Below, in pieces: positions 35,458 to 47,739 of a stretch of 60,000 nucleotides of DNA. Origin of the DNA: Nymphaea colorata. Lineage: Eukaryota; Streptophyta; Magnoliopsida; Nymphaeales; Nymphaeaceae. Position numbers and translations under genes: made by a program. How positions within the stretch are numbered: position 1 is the stretch's first letter; every line of letters starts with the position of its first letter. The notes beneath the pieces were generated by a model that saw only the letters and a program-made list of their open reading frames with translations, ran no database searches and was not told the origin of the DNA. The DNA is taken from assembly GCF_008831285.2 (NCBI RefSeq), contig NC_045139.1, forward strand, positions 7,970,204 to 8,030,203, written 5' to 3'.

Positions 35458-36111
35458 CTATCTTGGAAAATTAACCGCGCCGCCGACCATGGTAGACAAA
35501 TCGGCTCTGCAGGTTGGGCAGGTCTTCGTGCTTCGTCCGTTCAACCACTGCATGATGCAAGCACGATCGAAGGGATGATGACATGTGGTGACGATGATAT
35601 CAGTGGGCGAGTTGAACTCATCGGCGCATATGCTACATTCATCATTGTCAATGCGCTCGAGGAGCCGGTTAAAGCCATGCTCGCCGGAGGGTCCTGCCTG
35701 GTTGGAACGCTTCGTTACCGTGCAATCTATGCGGAGTTCCAGTAAATATGTCCAAAAGAAATAGTTTTCGTCGGAGGTCGGCAGCACCGTGTTTCTAATG
35801 GCATTAGCGACGTTAACCTTCGCCCTCGTTGCTACCTGGCTATCCATGCGCAGGTCGTTATGGAGGACATTGTAGACCACTTGTTGGAGACGATCCCAGT
35901 CCTGAACATGTGCGTAACGAATGTCGATGATTTTCTTCTCGTAGCAGCATTGGGTCTTGGTGACCCGGCTGCCCTCACAGACCCTCAGTGTATCTTTCAA
36001 AAGGAAGGCTATCTTAAACAGAGCTCCGTCTGGTGGGTCTTGATCATAATGGAATCCTTCGGGCGGCCGCGTTCCCTGGATGGTGCAAGTCGCATCGGTG
36101 GACACATCCAT
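35458..36111 (-). CDS. RING-type (RING-D) zinc-finger protein, probable E3 ubiquitin ligase
   Basis: This single-exon frame encodes 217 residues from MDVSTDATCT to VNFPR. The C-terminal RING has C159, C162, C177, H179, D182, C185, C198 and C201. The fifth ligand position (usually His or Cys) is Asp, which defines the RING-D subgroup known in plants. Residues 1-150 form an unrecognised domain without signal peptide or membrane span. By family knowledge such proteins recruit an E2 and ubiquitinate a substrate; substrate and location are unknown. The start fits the conserved promoter 60-90 bp upstream, and truncated copies elsewhere begin at the same ATG. No intron or frame break is visible. A broken copy lies at 45243-45534, and isolated 5' ends occur at 51.3-52.0 and 59.0-60.0 kb. 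Codons are more GC-rich than the surroundings. Confidence 0.85.
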   Translation of the reverse strand: MDVSTDATCTIQGTRPPEGFHYDQDPPDGALFKIAFLLKDTLRVCEGSRVTKTQCCYEKKIIDIRYAHVQDWDRLQQVVYNVLHNDLRMDSQVATRAKVNVANAIRNTVLPTSDENYFFWTYLLELRIDCTVTKRSNQAGPSGEHGFNRLLERIDNDECSICADEFNSPTDIIVTTCHHPFDRACIMQWLNGRSTKTCPTCRADLSTMVGGAVNFPR

Positions 36112-36300
36112 CTTTTTGACTGTTGGGTTTGGTTTATCTTATGTGGGTGGGGTGAGGTGACTGGTTTCCTTAAGTCTATATTATATAGTTTTAGGCCAAC
36201 ATGAATACTAGGTAAGTGGAGATATCTTTGACATTTTTGGTGAACTTGCATTAAGTTTTGCTAGTTCCATTTTGATGGAAAGATGAAAATATATATGGGT
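36112..36300 (-). promoter_or_regulatory. Promoter and leader of the RING gene, multiply duplicated
   Basis: On the minus strand a TATATAA box (about 36187-36180) lies some 70 bp before the ATG. It is followed by CTTAAGGAAACCAGTCACC and CTCACCCCAC-type leader sequence. Upstream, GTCAAAGATATCTCCAC and CTAGTATTCATGTTGG are conserved in all copies at 47.7-48.0, 51.4, 51.8, 59.1, 59.5 and 59.9 kb. Confidence 0.7.
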
Positions 36301-36719
36301 AGTTTGGATTCATAAGGGTTCATTAAATCTAAATCCATATAATCAGATTCTGTGGGCCAAATCTGGATCTGATTGCAGTTGTCCAAACACAGTACCCAGT
36401 TTTGCATGGGAGCTGGATTCCAGGTTAACTTTCATTAGAAAGGTTGTATAACACAAACGGGATACAAAAGAAAGGACAAGGATTGCCCATAGGATCTAGT
36501 TCTTCCACTTACATAAATCCAATTCAACAAGACCCGTTTTGGCAATGTTGAGTTAAAGTGAGTCAAGCTCGATACTGTATAATTGAGTAAAGCTCGATAC
36601 AAGTGGGGCAAGTGACTTTTATACATATGGGGCTCTTATCCGGCTTTAGGTTTCCAAAAAATTCTAGATTTTAATATAGATTAATTTCTTTTCTTTTCGA
36701 GAAATCATTTGAACCCTTT

Positions 36720-38400
36720 TCAAGATTTGATAAGATGCTCCGAAATAAAATTTTCTAAACTGGCCTCACAGCCAAAAAAAGCAGTGCATCTTCCTTATTA
36801 AATGTAAATACATATGCATATATAACGAGGAGCCTTTGATTTCGTCACTCCTGAGCAAGAAAAAAAATTTGTGAAAAATATCTGTATGAAAAATAGTGGG
36901 TGCAGGAGAAAAGGATGCAAAAATCTTTTTCGTAGAAATGAAGAGCAAGTAAATCAATTAATTTTCCATCAAAGTGGGCATTTCAGATAAATAAATAAAA
37001 TATAGACCCCAAAATAATATCTTCCACGTGTCCTTCTAACCACCGGGCTTGTTTTCATTAAACATCTTCAACAAAAAGAAATCAGTGGGCTCCAGAAGTA
37101 GAGCTAGGATTTTTTTTTAGGAATGGGCCAAACGAAACCTCAATATAAAAAATACATTGTCCAACTAATTTTTTTTATTTTTTTTAATGTATTTTTTTTT
37201 CAAATAGTTGAGGTGGGGCCATGGCCTAGGTGGCCCACCCCTGGTTGGCCCGTTAATGTGGGGCCGTATGGGCTTTCCTTTCTTTTTCAATTTTTCAATT
37301 AATTTTAAAAAATAAAATTTTATTTCACTATAGATTATTACTTTGAAAATAAATTGAAAAGCTTGTACTATTGTTTTTCCCCTCCAAATTCAATATTTGT
37401 TGAAAACTAGAGGCAATTTTAATTTAGGTTATTGGTTCCCTTTTAGTTAAAAATCTTTGGCTCCCTTACTGCATCAAAATTGCCTTGAACCTTGAAATCG
37501 AGGGATCTTTTTTTTTTCCTTGTTTTTTTACCAATTAATTTGGACAAGTCACTATTTTATTTTAACTATTTATTACAGCTCAACTTATTGATCAACTTTT
37601 TTTTTTCTTGTTTTGCATAATCATGCAGCCGTTGGGGTAAAGCAAATTAAGCAGATGAGAGTGCTGTCTAACCTCAAGTTTAACAAGAAAACAATGAAAT
37701 CATGTCTATGTTTCAAACAAACTAGCGTTATGATTTTCCAAGAAACATCAGCTAAAATCATGTAGGTTTGATCTGGGTTAGTTCTTTAGAGGACTTTGAC
37801 AACAATAACAATATGTTACTGCACCATGTATTTACCTCAAAGTTTAAGACAAATTCATTTCACACTATATTACAATTATGAATCGACTCCAGTCCTTAAG
37901 ACAAATTTAATAGTACAATAACATACTATTATTATTGTTAAACACTCCCTTAAAGTTAATAAATGTCCCTAATTATAGGAAGGTTCCATTGCATACGCAT
38001 CATGATTTGGTCCAAATGGTGCCAAACCCATGAAGCTTTTTCTGCTAAATTTTCAAGAACAAGCTCTCAGCCCGCCTTGGGGAATGACTTCGAATTTTCC
38101 AACTATGAAAATCATAAAGCTATGTTAGCAATCTTTTCCCTTTCTTGGCCAAAAGAAATTAAAAGGAAAAAAAGAAAAACATAAAATATATTTCACCAAT
38201 TTTTTTCCATATTTGTTCTCAACTAATGATCCCTATAATTATCACTTGACATCATTGAAAGAACCAACCAATTTATTACATAGCCTTTACAGAAGTCCTA
38301 AACAAAAACGGGAAACAATCTATTGGTCCACTTGATAGATAATCTCTTAATTTTTTCATTTACATTTTTCCAAGTGAACAACAGTTATTAAAAAGTCCCC
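36720..38400. other. Intergenic, AT-rich
   Basis: It contains repeat-type phrases (GTGGGGCCATGGCC at 37213, poly-T runs) and the outer part of block A2 to about 37560. Nothing coding was recognised. Confidence 0.4.
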
Positions 38401-39122
38401 TTAGAATCCTGAGTTGCATCGGGGCTGTCACACCCACATCTTTTGCAACCCAAAAGAATAGCACCTACAAGAATCCAAGTGGGGACGCATTGTCTATGTG
38501 ACCCCCACCCCAACTAGCTATGCTATGCTGCCTTAGGTAGTATCTCCATCTACTCTAGAATATCTACAAGGTACCATAAAAGAAATTTCTGTTCAAAAAT
38601 GTATTGTTGTTGGATAGTGGCCATTGAGCCCTATCCGGTTATCTCGTAACTGCTAAGTAGTTACAAGATTTTTGTGGGAACTGATCCAGCAGTTACGAGA
38701 TGTGTGGGAACTGATAGTTTCCTAAAATCTCTCACTCATCCAAACCGCACGCTGGCAGAAAGGGAAAAACCTAAGGGACTGTTCTATTTAAAACCCAATG
38801 GTTTTCGTTTAGGGTTTTATCGATTAATGGCTACCCTAAACTAGTCCCTTAGAAGGAAACCTGTTAATCAAACTCTGCTTCTTCTTCTTCTTCCTCTTCT
38901 CCTTCTTCTTGCTTTGTTGCTTTGCTGTTTTCCAGAGGGGACGGTCGCTGCTTCTTCACTAGAACACAGGAGCCTCTGGTGAACATACTGAGGAGGCGAC
39001 GACTTGTGACTTCCGCTGCCACTTTGTTTGCTCCAACAATTGCTTCCAAAAACATAACTATGCATGTGCCACAGGCAAGTTCAGCTGTTATAGAAACATG
39101 AATGCCGCTGCTTCAGCCACTT
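38401..39122. other. Possible LTR or promoter-like stretch, no gene
   Basis: Repeated AACTGCTAAGTAGTTAC / CAGCAGTTACGAGATG phrases are followed by a TATTTAAAA box (about 38785) and a CTT-rich run (38876-38912). This is the architecture of a plant LTR or leader, but I found no TG..CA ends, primer-binding site or second copy. Confidence 0.3.
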
Positions 39123-39288
39123 ATCCAAACACCTTCAATGGTAAATATGTAGGATATCAAGGTTGCAACTCTCGCTATCTAGAGTTACCCAGCTCACTCA
39201 TGATGATCCAAACACCTTCAATGGTAAATATGTAGGATATCCAGGTTGCAACTCTCGCTATCTAGAGTTACCCAGCTCACTCATGATG
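39123..39288. repeat. Direct tandem duplication, 83-bp period
   Basis: ATCCAAACACCTTCAATGG starts at 39123 and again at 39206. The two units are almost identical (one A/C difference in GATATC(A/C)AGG), so the duplication is recent. Confidence 0.9.
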
Positions 39289-40827
39289 ATGGAGAGAAAA
39301 ACAATCTATAATAGATGACAGGCACGAGTTTCTTCATACGATATTCACTGTGGTCTCTAGCAACGCTGAATGAAGAAAAAATGAGTTAAACTTTAGTGAC
39401 ATTTGTCTATGTTGTATGATATGCTCTAAAAAGAACGCTCTAGATTTCAGGGTACCAGAATGAAATACACTGGAGTTAAGGTTGAAAGCAACAAAGCGAT
39501 CGGTTGACCCCAAGCCCGTTATATACATATATATATATATATACAGTCAGTTAGTTAGATTCCTCCTCCCCACAAAAGCAGTAGCAAATATATGGTAAGC
39601 CACCCATGCACAGTGCTTGAGACCAGCAGATTTAACCTGAGCCTAGATCTAGATCTGAATAGATCCATAAAAGTCTAATTGAAGCCAGATCAAAAAACTT
39701 TTGCGATGTTAAAGTGGATACTGTAAAAAGGCTTCAAGAAACACAATTCATATAACAAAATCGTAAAAAATTGCATTCAAGAGAGGTCATGATCCGGATT
39801 GGATTTAAAATGATAATTGAGATGCAATCCAGGATTCCCTTGTATGTAAATCCAATTGCTTTGCATCACTCAGATTATTGCAACGAAGCGATTTATTTTT
39901 TATTGATTTCGGGGAACGAAAATTTAGAAAAAGAAATGGTTCTGGGCTAAGTAAAGGTGAACTTTATGTGTTCGCTCGCATGATATAAAGAATTTTCCAT
40001 TGTGAGAAGTTGCAACGCATTTGAAGGATGACTAGACGTTACAAATTTTACGTGGCAAAATCTTATCAACTCTCTTACTGGGTGGCTTCGCTCACACACA
40101 CACATATATATATATATAATTATATAATTCTTAGGAAGGATTTCCTGCATATTTAATTTAGATGTTGCTCTAGCTAAAGTTGACATGATGTAAGTTTTTT
40201 GAAGGCTTATTTCATATTAAAAGCATCACCTTTTACGGCATGACCATGGATGAAAAGGGAATTTGCGATGTTCAGGGTCTATCTTTGCACTATAATTAAA
40301 AAGACATTCACTTTTTTATTTGTTAATAAAGGCACAGGATTCATAGAAAACTTTCAAATGTATGAGGGCCTGAAGCAAACTTTTCTTGACCTCGAACATA
40401 TCAGCAGATAATTTTTCCAATGCTATTATTCATTCTCTTACATGCTTTCTATTTTCTCTCTTGTTAATTTGTAGTGTATATGCGGCTGAAAGGGTAACAA
40501 TGTAGTCGAGTGAAAGAGAGAAAGGTTGGAAAAAAGAATTGAAATTAACGGTTGCGCTTGTCAAGTTAACATAAGTTCATTTTAAGTTGGATCTTTATTT
40601 CACAGTTTTTTTTAGTGAAAAGGAGTATTTCATCCTACTGCTCAACTGAGAGCCGAAGCACCCACCATTTCCTTTATGTATGAGGCCTGCTTTTGGTGCA
40701 TCCGAGTAACACTTCCCCTATCCTGCACCTGCATATCCAAAACTCGATAAAAAGTTGATACTACAAAGAGCTCGAAACCGAGAACTGACCACAACTGTCC
40801 CTTCCATTTCACCAACCCTTTCCAAGA
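39289..40827. other. Intergenic, no recognised gene
   Basis: Contains (TA)n runs at 39523-39542 and a (CA)n(TA)n tract at 40092-40118. Old repeat words are scattered through it. No coding motif was seen. Confidence 0.4.
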
Positions 40828-43800
40828 AATTCATTAAAATGATTAAAATGACAGTAAGGGCAACAAAAAAAGGATGGTTGTAGTTGTATAATAGATGACT
40901 TGTTTTCATGTTGAACAGCTCAAACATGGCTTAACTAATGCAAGAGTCGCTTAAACACAAAATACCACTTAAGAAACCCAACATGGGCATCGTCATTGCC
41001 TTTCAAATGATTGTTTCCTTTGTTAACCATTGGTTTTGTTCCACAACCCTTCGAAGAGAAGGCTTCAAGATCCTCCAATAGTTCTCTCGTTTCTCCGTGC
41101 AGTCATCTCCTCCCTTTCATAAACATCACAAAGACGCTAGACTACATCAACCGTTCCAATGTTTTCATAAAATTGCTACAGAAAACATTGATCAAACAAA
41201 AACTAATCATAGAAACTAGACAAAACAAGCTTTCAAAAAACGAACAAAATTGTTGTACACATAAAGGTAAAATTTGGTCCGGATCAGGTAAATTTTTTAG
41301 AAATTTTAGGTTCGTGCAACCGAGTAGCAGAAAACAAACTCTAACAAGAATTCTATAATTTCCAATCTACAAGTAAAAAATTTTGAAATTTTGAGGGTAC
41401 AAACTTTCCTAGGATACTTAAAAAATGATCCTAAAAATTAAAGGAAAATTTAAATTATCCAAATGAAGCTATTAGCACAACAAAAACAGAAAGAAGCAAT
41501 CAATTTCAAACATCAAACACAAATGTCTATGATACTCTATCCCCACCTGTCTAATCGCTCCTTCCTTGTGCTTTAAGCTCAATACCTTCAAGAATTCAAA
41601 CAAAAAGAAAAGCAATTTAAAACCAAACATACCTTTCCACCAGTGCCCTCTGGGGTTATTAAGAAAGATTCAAACTTCTAACAGGAAAATGATGACATAG
41701 TAAATAATGTTGCAACTCCAACTTGAGGCTCAACCAAAAGCTGGTTTCTATTTCACAGATATCAAAGTAGTTACAGATAGAAAAACAAAATTTCAAAGGC
41801 AATTTTATATTTGAAAATGATTTTTAATCTGGTGAAAATTTTGTCAAAAGAGAGAACAACAGCTACAATTTCCAGACTACTTCAAAACTTATCCTAAAAA
41901 TAAAATTCTAGGTTCTCCAAAAAAATGTTATTAGCATGACAGAAACAACCAATTAAACAATCAAATTCCATAATCAAACACGGTAGAATCTATTCTACCC
42001 TATCCCCACAAGTCTAATCCCTCCTTGCACTTTGAGCTCAATAAACCCTTCCACAACCGCCATGCGGTCAATGAGAAACAAAACTGCTTTGCGCATTCAG
42101 AAAATTGTAAATTCCAAACATACAATCCAACCTAAGAGGCCCAACTAAAAGCTGGTCTCTATTCTATAGATTTCAAAGAAGTTCCAGATAAGAAAAAAGA
42201 ACAGAATTTCTGGATGTGGTTTGATAATTTAAAATATTTTTTAAATCTGGAGAAAATTCTGTAAGAAACATATAGCAGCTGCTATAATTCCAATACCACT
42301 TCAGAACTGATCATAAAAATAAAAAATTCTGAGTTCTCCAGCAGAAACAAATGAGCATGTCAAAACAGAAATTAGCACTCAATTAAACAATCAAATTCAA
42401 AAATCAAACACAAATAGTCCATTCACAAATACGGATAGAATATGATCTGCCGTGGCTTTTGTCCAGTTGCCCTACGAAAAGAAATGAGATGCTCACTATG
42501 TCCACAAGAAAAGCACAAACAAAATGGAATTAGTTTTAAAATAATTTCAATAAGTTTCAGCTCATCATAATAAATATATCACAAAATATTACACATATGG
42601 GCACATACCATTTGAGAATATATTCATATTACTTGCCCCAAATGTGTACACAAGTATCGCAAACTATCTGTTTTTCCAAATATATTCATATTCTTTGAAT
42701 AGCTGAACCTTGTTTGTCCAACTGTTGTTTGACAATGTTAACGCCCTCCTAGCCGGTAACATCAAAGACTACCTTCCAAAGATGAACCCAATTTCTAATA
42801 AGCATGATCTAAAAATGCCCTTAAAAGCAAAGGAGCCAAGTCATCCTAAGATTGGCTACTAGCTAAATTCTACACAGAGACTACTAAATAGATCAAGCAA
42901 GGAGCGTGCATAACCATGAAATGGTACATGAGTGTGCTCGTTTTTCTTTGCTTCCTTCATGAAAACGTAGAAATGCCCCAGACATGTCAAGACCTACACC
43001 CCTGTAAAAACTTTGGAAGCAATTGAACAGTTAATTGGAGAACATGTTCAACATGTTGCCATACTTCAATTATGCGGAAAAGTGAAAACATGTTGCCTAA
43101 AATCATGATGGGAACTATACTGCTTTCAACATACAGTCCGACTTCATTAAATTTAATTAAGATATATTTATTGGCAACAGCAGCCATGATGGATCCAAAA
43201 TTGCAATAACATGGAGACGATGATTAGGATCAATTTATGGATCACTTCTCTTGGTTTTTCCTCAGAACAGTTTGTCAGCACACATAAAAATGAACACTAT
43301 TCTAAACTATTTCCATCCGGAGCCACATATGCAGAAATGATCACATCTAGCTCCAGAAGTAGCAGCAAATCAGTCAATAAGAAAGAGAATAACCACAGCC
43401 ATGCCCCATCAGCTCTAAATCTGTTCCGAAGAAAGCAGTTTCCAGTAAAAAAAATTACTTTCTGGTTCGACCAGCAGTGACGTGGGTGGACAACGTGGAT
43501 CTTTTATAGGTGCAAAGGCCCTGAAGAATACAGAGACAGATTTGAATAAAAGCTTGCAGATGCCAAAAAGAATGTAACCCATATTCAAAATTTAACATGG
43601 CAGAGCGAGAAGTTTTTAGTCTAAGGGGCATTGTTACTTTAAATTTCCATTTTTTGCTACTGCTTCAGCCTAAACACACCACAGGCAATGCCTCCAAATG
43701 TACCCTTCCACCAGCTTACAACATATATGAATGACCCTAGAACTTTGGAGCTGTCTATGTTTTAAAACCAGTGCAGGCAATAATTCTAACATGAACCATA

Positions 43801-44320
43801 ATCACTTCCTCTGCCCAGAAAGGGAAACCAAAAGGCAGTATCATTTACAATGACCAAAAGTTGTTTATAAAACTCAGTCAGGAGCTTACACCGCATATGC
43901 AAGAAGCATCGAAACCTTACAACTCAAGCAACTGGAACATTGTCTATCTTAACTTTGTAAACTTTAATTTCTTCAACTAAGACTGCGAAAAAAAAAATGC
44001 CATTGAAGACGAGCGTGAAATCACCATCAGTCGATCGATACGAAATTTTGCAAACTTAAAATTATTTAACTAAAGTAACGCCAAACCAATATCAATGCTA
44101 ACGAGCAGCAAAACAGTGCTAGTTGGTCTTAACAACAAACAAACAAAAGCAGGATATTCAATCACTCCCTAACAAGTCTCAACTGAATAAGCAAGAAACG
44201 CAGAATTCCGTCGTAACTAAACGCAACCCCAAGAAATGCCCAGAATCTGCTTCAGGTCCAAACATAAAAAATCCTCAAATTGCTGGAAAAACCGAACTCA
44301 TCAAATCATTATTATAAAAC
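40828..44320. repeat. Segmental duplication block B1 (direct copy of 23730-27905)
   Basis: It starts with one partial unit of the 720-bp tandem family (AATTCATTAAAATG, then GGATGGTTGTAGTTGTATAA) and runs collinearly with block A1. It lacks the hAT-like insertion of A1 at the expected place (about 41005) and has lost the Rab exon. It ends where inverted block B2 begins (about 44320-44400). Confidence 0.85.
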
Positions 44321-45242
44321 CATAACGGCATAACCATTGCTGGGCATCTTGAAACCCTAGGTGATGGTCTATAAAAGCCCAGTTAATCATATCCAAATTA
44401 ATTAGCAAAAAACAAGGAAAAAAGAAAAAAAAAAATCCCTCGATTTCAAGATTCAATGCAATTTTGATGCAGTAACAGAACCAAAGATTTTTAACTAAAA
44501 GGGACCAATAATTCAAATTAAAATTGCCTCTAGTTTTCAATAAATATTAAATTTGGAAGGGAAAAACAATAGTACAAGCTTTCCAATTTATCTTCAAAGT
44601 AATAATCTATAGAAAGATAAAATTTTATTTTTTAAAATTAATTGAAAAAATAAAAAGAAGGAAAAGCCCATACGGTCCCACATTAACGGGCCAACTCCCG
44701 AATCTAGGTAGCTAGAAGGACAGGTGGAAGAGTCGCAGGAAGGTTGTGGCCAAGCTGTCAGTTCAGGTCATTGTCCGAGGTTGAAGTGGCAGCTTATTTT
44801 CATTTTCATCCAAGGTAAGGAAAACATTCAAAAACAATTATTATATATGTTATTGTGAGGTCCATATTTTGTTTATTTATTTATCTAGCATGCCCACTTT
44901 GATGGAAAATTAACCGAATTGCTTGCTCAAGTTTTTTGCATCCTTTTCTTCTGCACCCAATATTTTTCATAACGATATTTTTCACAATTTGTTTTTCTTG
45001 CTCAGGAATGACGAAATCCAAGGCTCCTCGTTATATATGCATATGTATTTACATTTAATAAGGAAGATGCATGACTTTTTTTGAATGTGAGGCCACTTTA
45101 GAAAATTTTATTTCGGAGCGCCTTATGAAATCTTGAAAGGGGTTCAAATGATTTCTCGAAAAGAAAATAAATTAATCTATATTAAAATATATTTAAATGT
45201 AGATTTTTTTGGAATCCTAAAGCCAGATAAGACGGAGCTCTG

Positions 45243-45534
45243 TTGATGATAGTCTTGCTTCTGGAACTCCGCATAGATTGCACGGTAGGGACGCATTGCA
45301 ACCGGCCAGGATCCACCGGAGAGCATGGCTTTAACCGGCTCCTCGAGCGCATTCGCCATGATCAATGCAGCATATGCTTCGATGAGTTCGACTCTCCCAC
45401 GGATATCATCGTCACCACTTGTCATCATAACTTCGATCATGCAGTGGTTGAATGCACAAAGCACAAAGACCTGCCCAATCTGCAGAGCCGATTTGTCTAC
45501 CATGGTCGGCGGCCAGGTTAATTTTCCTAGATAG
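45243..45534 (+). pseudogene. RING-D protein pseudogene, 5' half deleted and frameshifted
   Basis: The segment matches the C-terminal third of the gene at 35458-36111 (LELRIDCTV, GEHGFNRLLERI, CSIC, CHHNFDH). An 11-bp deletion directly after the FDH codons removes the equivalent of C185 and shifts the frame. The original frame resumes as IMQWLNAQSTKTCPICRADL and ends in VNFPR at 45534. The N-terminal domain and promoter are not joined to it. Confidence 0.85.
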
Positions 45535-45539
45535 ATAGT

Positions 45540-46655
45540 CCCCCTGTTTGTTAGTTTGCTTTGAAATAATGTTGTAGCTATATGGTCTAGTGTTGTTCTT
45601 CATGGAGTGCTGGTAGGTTAGGACGCATGCTTCTGTCACTTGCATTTGATGTCTTGAATAAATTAAGCTTGTTTTCTTTCTTTTGATTAGGAGAGCAGAA
45701 TGTTTGTTTGATATATAATCATTCAGATCGCTTGAGAAGGACAAATATTGTTTCGATCTAGGTTGTGATTCGTGTCCTCATGATTTTATGCTTAGGAACA
45801 CATTTTTCGATCACTTCATGGCAATGATAATCACCACTGTATCGACTGGCTAGCTAGTAGAGCTCCATTAATCTCCTCTGCTCTTTTAATGCATGCCTAC
45901 ACACCCTTCGATCCAGTAATAAGGCAGAGTCATCGACATATGTTTAATCAGACAAACCCTACCGGGATAAGAAAGAAGTGTCACTTTCCATCCACCCAAT
46001 CTCTACATTTTACTGACGAGGAGGTTGTCCGACAGTGAAATTATCAGCGACATTAAATAGTGAATGTTCACTCCTGTCAGTAAAACTATAACAGATGGTT
46101 TTTCTATTTTTACCCACGTTTTGTTTACTGTCAGCAAAAGTTACTTTTTATGTCTTGGGACCATAAGCTTAACAATGATTTTGTAACTTTAGCATCTTTG
46201 ACCGATCCTAATTTTTTAAGGAACTTTAGCATCAGAATTCTCGTAACCTATCTTTGCCATGCACTTCTTAACAAGCTCTTTGTGGTCAATGCCAGGAAAA
46301 TTGAGAGTTATTTTGAGACTCCAGTTTTACTCCATTTTTTGTATATATTGAAAATATTTGCTAAAACTACATTTTGTTAGGTCATGAAACTAGCATATGA
46401 ACAAAGGGTCCTTAGTGTTCATTTGCTTATATGCATATAATGCTAGTAGTTCTTAAATAAGAATATTATAAAATCCAAGTTCTTGATTGAAACAACTGCT
46501 AGATAGTCAAGTTGTAGTATGCGTACAAGAAAACTACACTGGTGCACTAAGACTTACTTGGACTCATAATGCCATAACACTCTAGAACTAATACCCTTGC
46601 CCTTAATTTAGGCCCACACAGCATTGGAAGTGGCTCTCATATGTTTTGAGTTTTT
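45540..46655. other. Non-coding part of block B2
   Basis: Matches 34.6-35.47 kb and 32.3-32.5 kb on the opposite strand. It includes a diverged version of the 34651 MITE-like segment (46002-46135) and a few bases of LINE RT (46140-46185). Confidence 0.6.
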
Positions 46656-46659
46656 AATG

Positions 46660-47010
46660 ATAACTGAAAACTCATCTTGGGTCAGGCAGCACAGTCTGTG
46701 CTTCATTATTATTCCTGAAACAAAACTTCAGCAGGTTTCTCATGCACTTGTTCACTACTTCCTTCATCAACTTTCATCAGTTTTGTCCTGTCCACAGGGC
46801 TTGTTGGGAATTCTTCTTGCCTGGTCTCCTCCTTTGGAAGGGTGTATTGTGCATGTTGATGGTTTTTTTTACATTTCTACTCAGCTTTGCTGTTTTAGTC
46901 CGCAGGGTCATGTACTGATTACAGTTATCTATGGTGTGTGCTTTGGTGCCCTTAAGCCTCAATTCTTGGATGAACTTGATGAGGTCCATTTCACTTTCCA
47001 TTTGGAAGGG
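46660..47010 (+). pseudogene. LINE endonuclease remnant, copy of 31468-31900
   Basis: The frame 46624-47019 reads PETKLQQVSHALVHYFLHQL, GILLAWSPPLEGC, then CFSPQGHVLITVIYG. It lacks the terminal AGD motif that survives in the other copy. The strand is opposite, as expected from the inverted duplication. Confidence 0.7.
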
Positions 47011-47290
47011 TTCAAATGATTTCTCCAAACCTAAAGCCGGACTCATATGCATATAATGTATAAAGGTCCCATGCCCCACCTATATCGAGCTTGACTCAAT
47101 TATGCAGTATCGAACCTGACTCACTTGACTCATCTACGTTAACTTGAACATTACCAAAACTGACTTCACAGGGTCTAGTTGAATTGGGTTTATGTAAGTG
47201 GAAGAACTAGATTCCATCGGGCAATCCTTGGCCTTTCTTTTATATCTTGTTTGTGTTATACAACCTTTCTAATGAAAGTCAACCTGGAAT

Positions 47291-47728
47291 TAGGGATGTC
47301 AACGGATCGGATTCGGATCAGATACATCTTCAACCACATCCGTTTTTTCGGATATTCATATATTCGGATTCGGATTCGAATTCGAATAAAGCAAAATCAT
47401 ATCCGAATCCAAAATCCGATTTTACAATCCGAATCCGATCCGAATCTGATTTTTATATTTATATCCTAATCCGAATCCAAATTTTGAACCGGATTTTGCC
47501 ATTTTTCAAGTATTAGATAGAGGATATTTGTCTAAAACTGAATCTGATCCGAATCCGTATCCGAATCCGATCCGATATTCATGTATATCCGAATCCGATC
47601 AGATGTCATTTATTAAATCCGAATCCGATCCGATTTCTTAATCGGATATTAAATTTTTATCCATATCCGATTTTTTCGGATCGGATCGGTTGGATATCCG
47701 ATTCAAATCAGATATATTGACATCCCTA
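47291..47728. mobile_element. 438-bp hAT-type MITE made of ATCCGAATC-like repeats
   Basis: Ends TAGGGATGTCAA and TTGACATCCCTA are perfect 12-bp inverted repeats. The 8-bp target CCTGGAAT flanks both sides (47283-47290 and 47729-47736). The homologous site in the other duplicate (36417-36424) has a single copy of that target, so the empty site is preserved. The interior is a degenerate GGATTCGGATC / ATCCGAATCCGA array on both strands. It has no coding capacity and would depend on a transposase in trans. Confidence 0.92.
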
Positions 47729-47739
47729 CCTGGAATCCA

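Larger units (their letters stand above)
31540..37560. repeat. Segmental duplication block A2 (inverted, rearranged copy at 44330-48060)
   Basis: Pairs read on opposite strands include: 37380-37560 with 44410-44560; 36640-36760 with 45080-45220; 35270-35310 with 45610-45645; 32340-32530 with 46310-46510; and 31550-31880 with 46690-46990. Sequence 36110-36720 is matched again at about 47000-48060. Parts of A2 (32530-34600 and the RING N-terminal half) are missing in the copy. Confidence 0.8.

Noticed and set aside
38570-38900. Possible solo LTR
   Set aside because: A TATA-like box and CTT-rich leader are present, but there are no matching TG/CA ends, no primer-binding site and no second copy.
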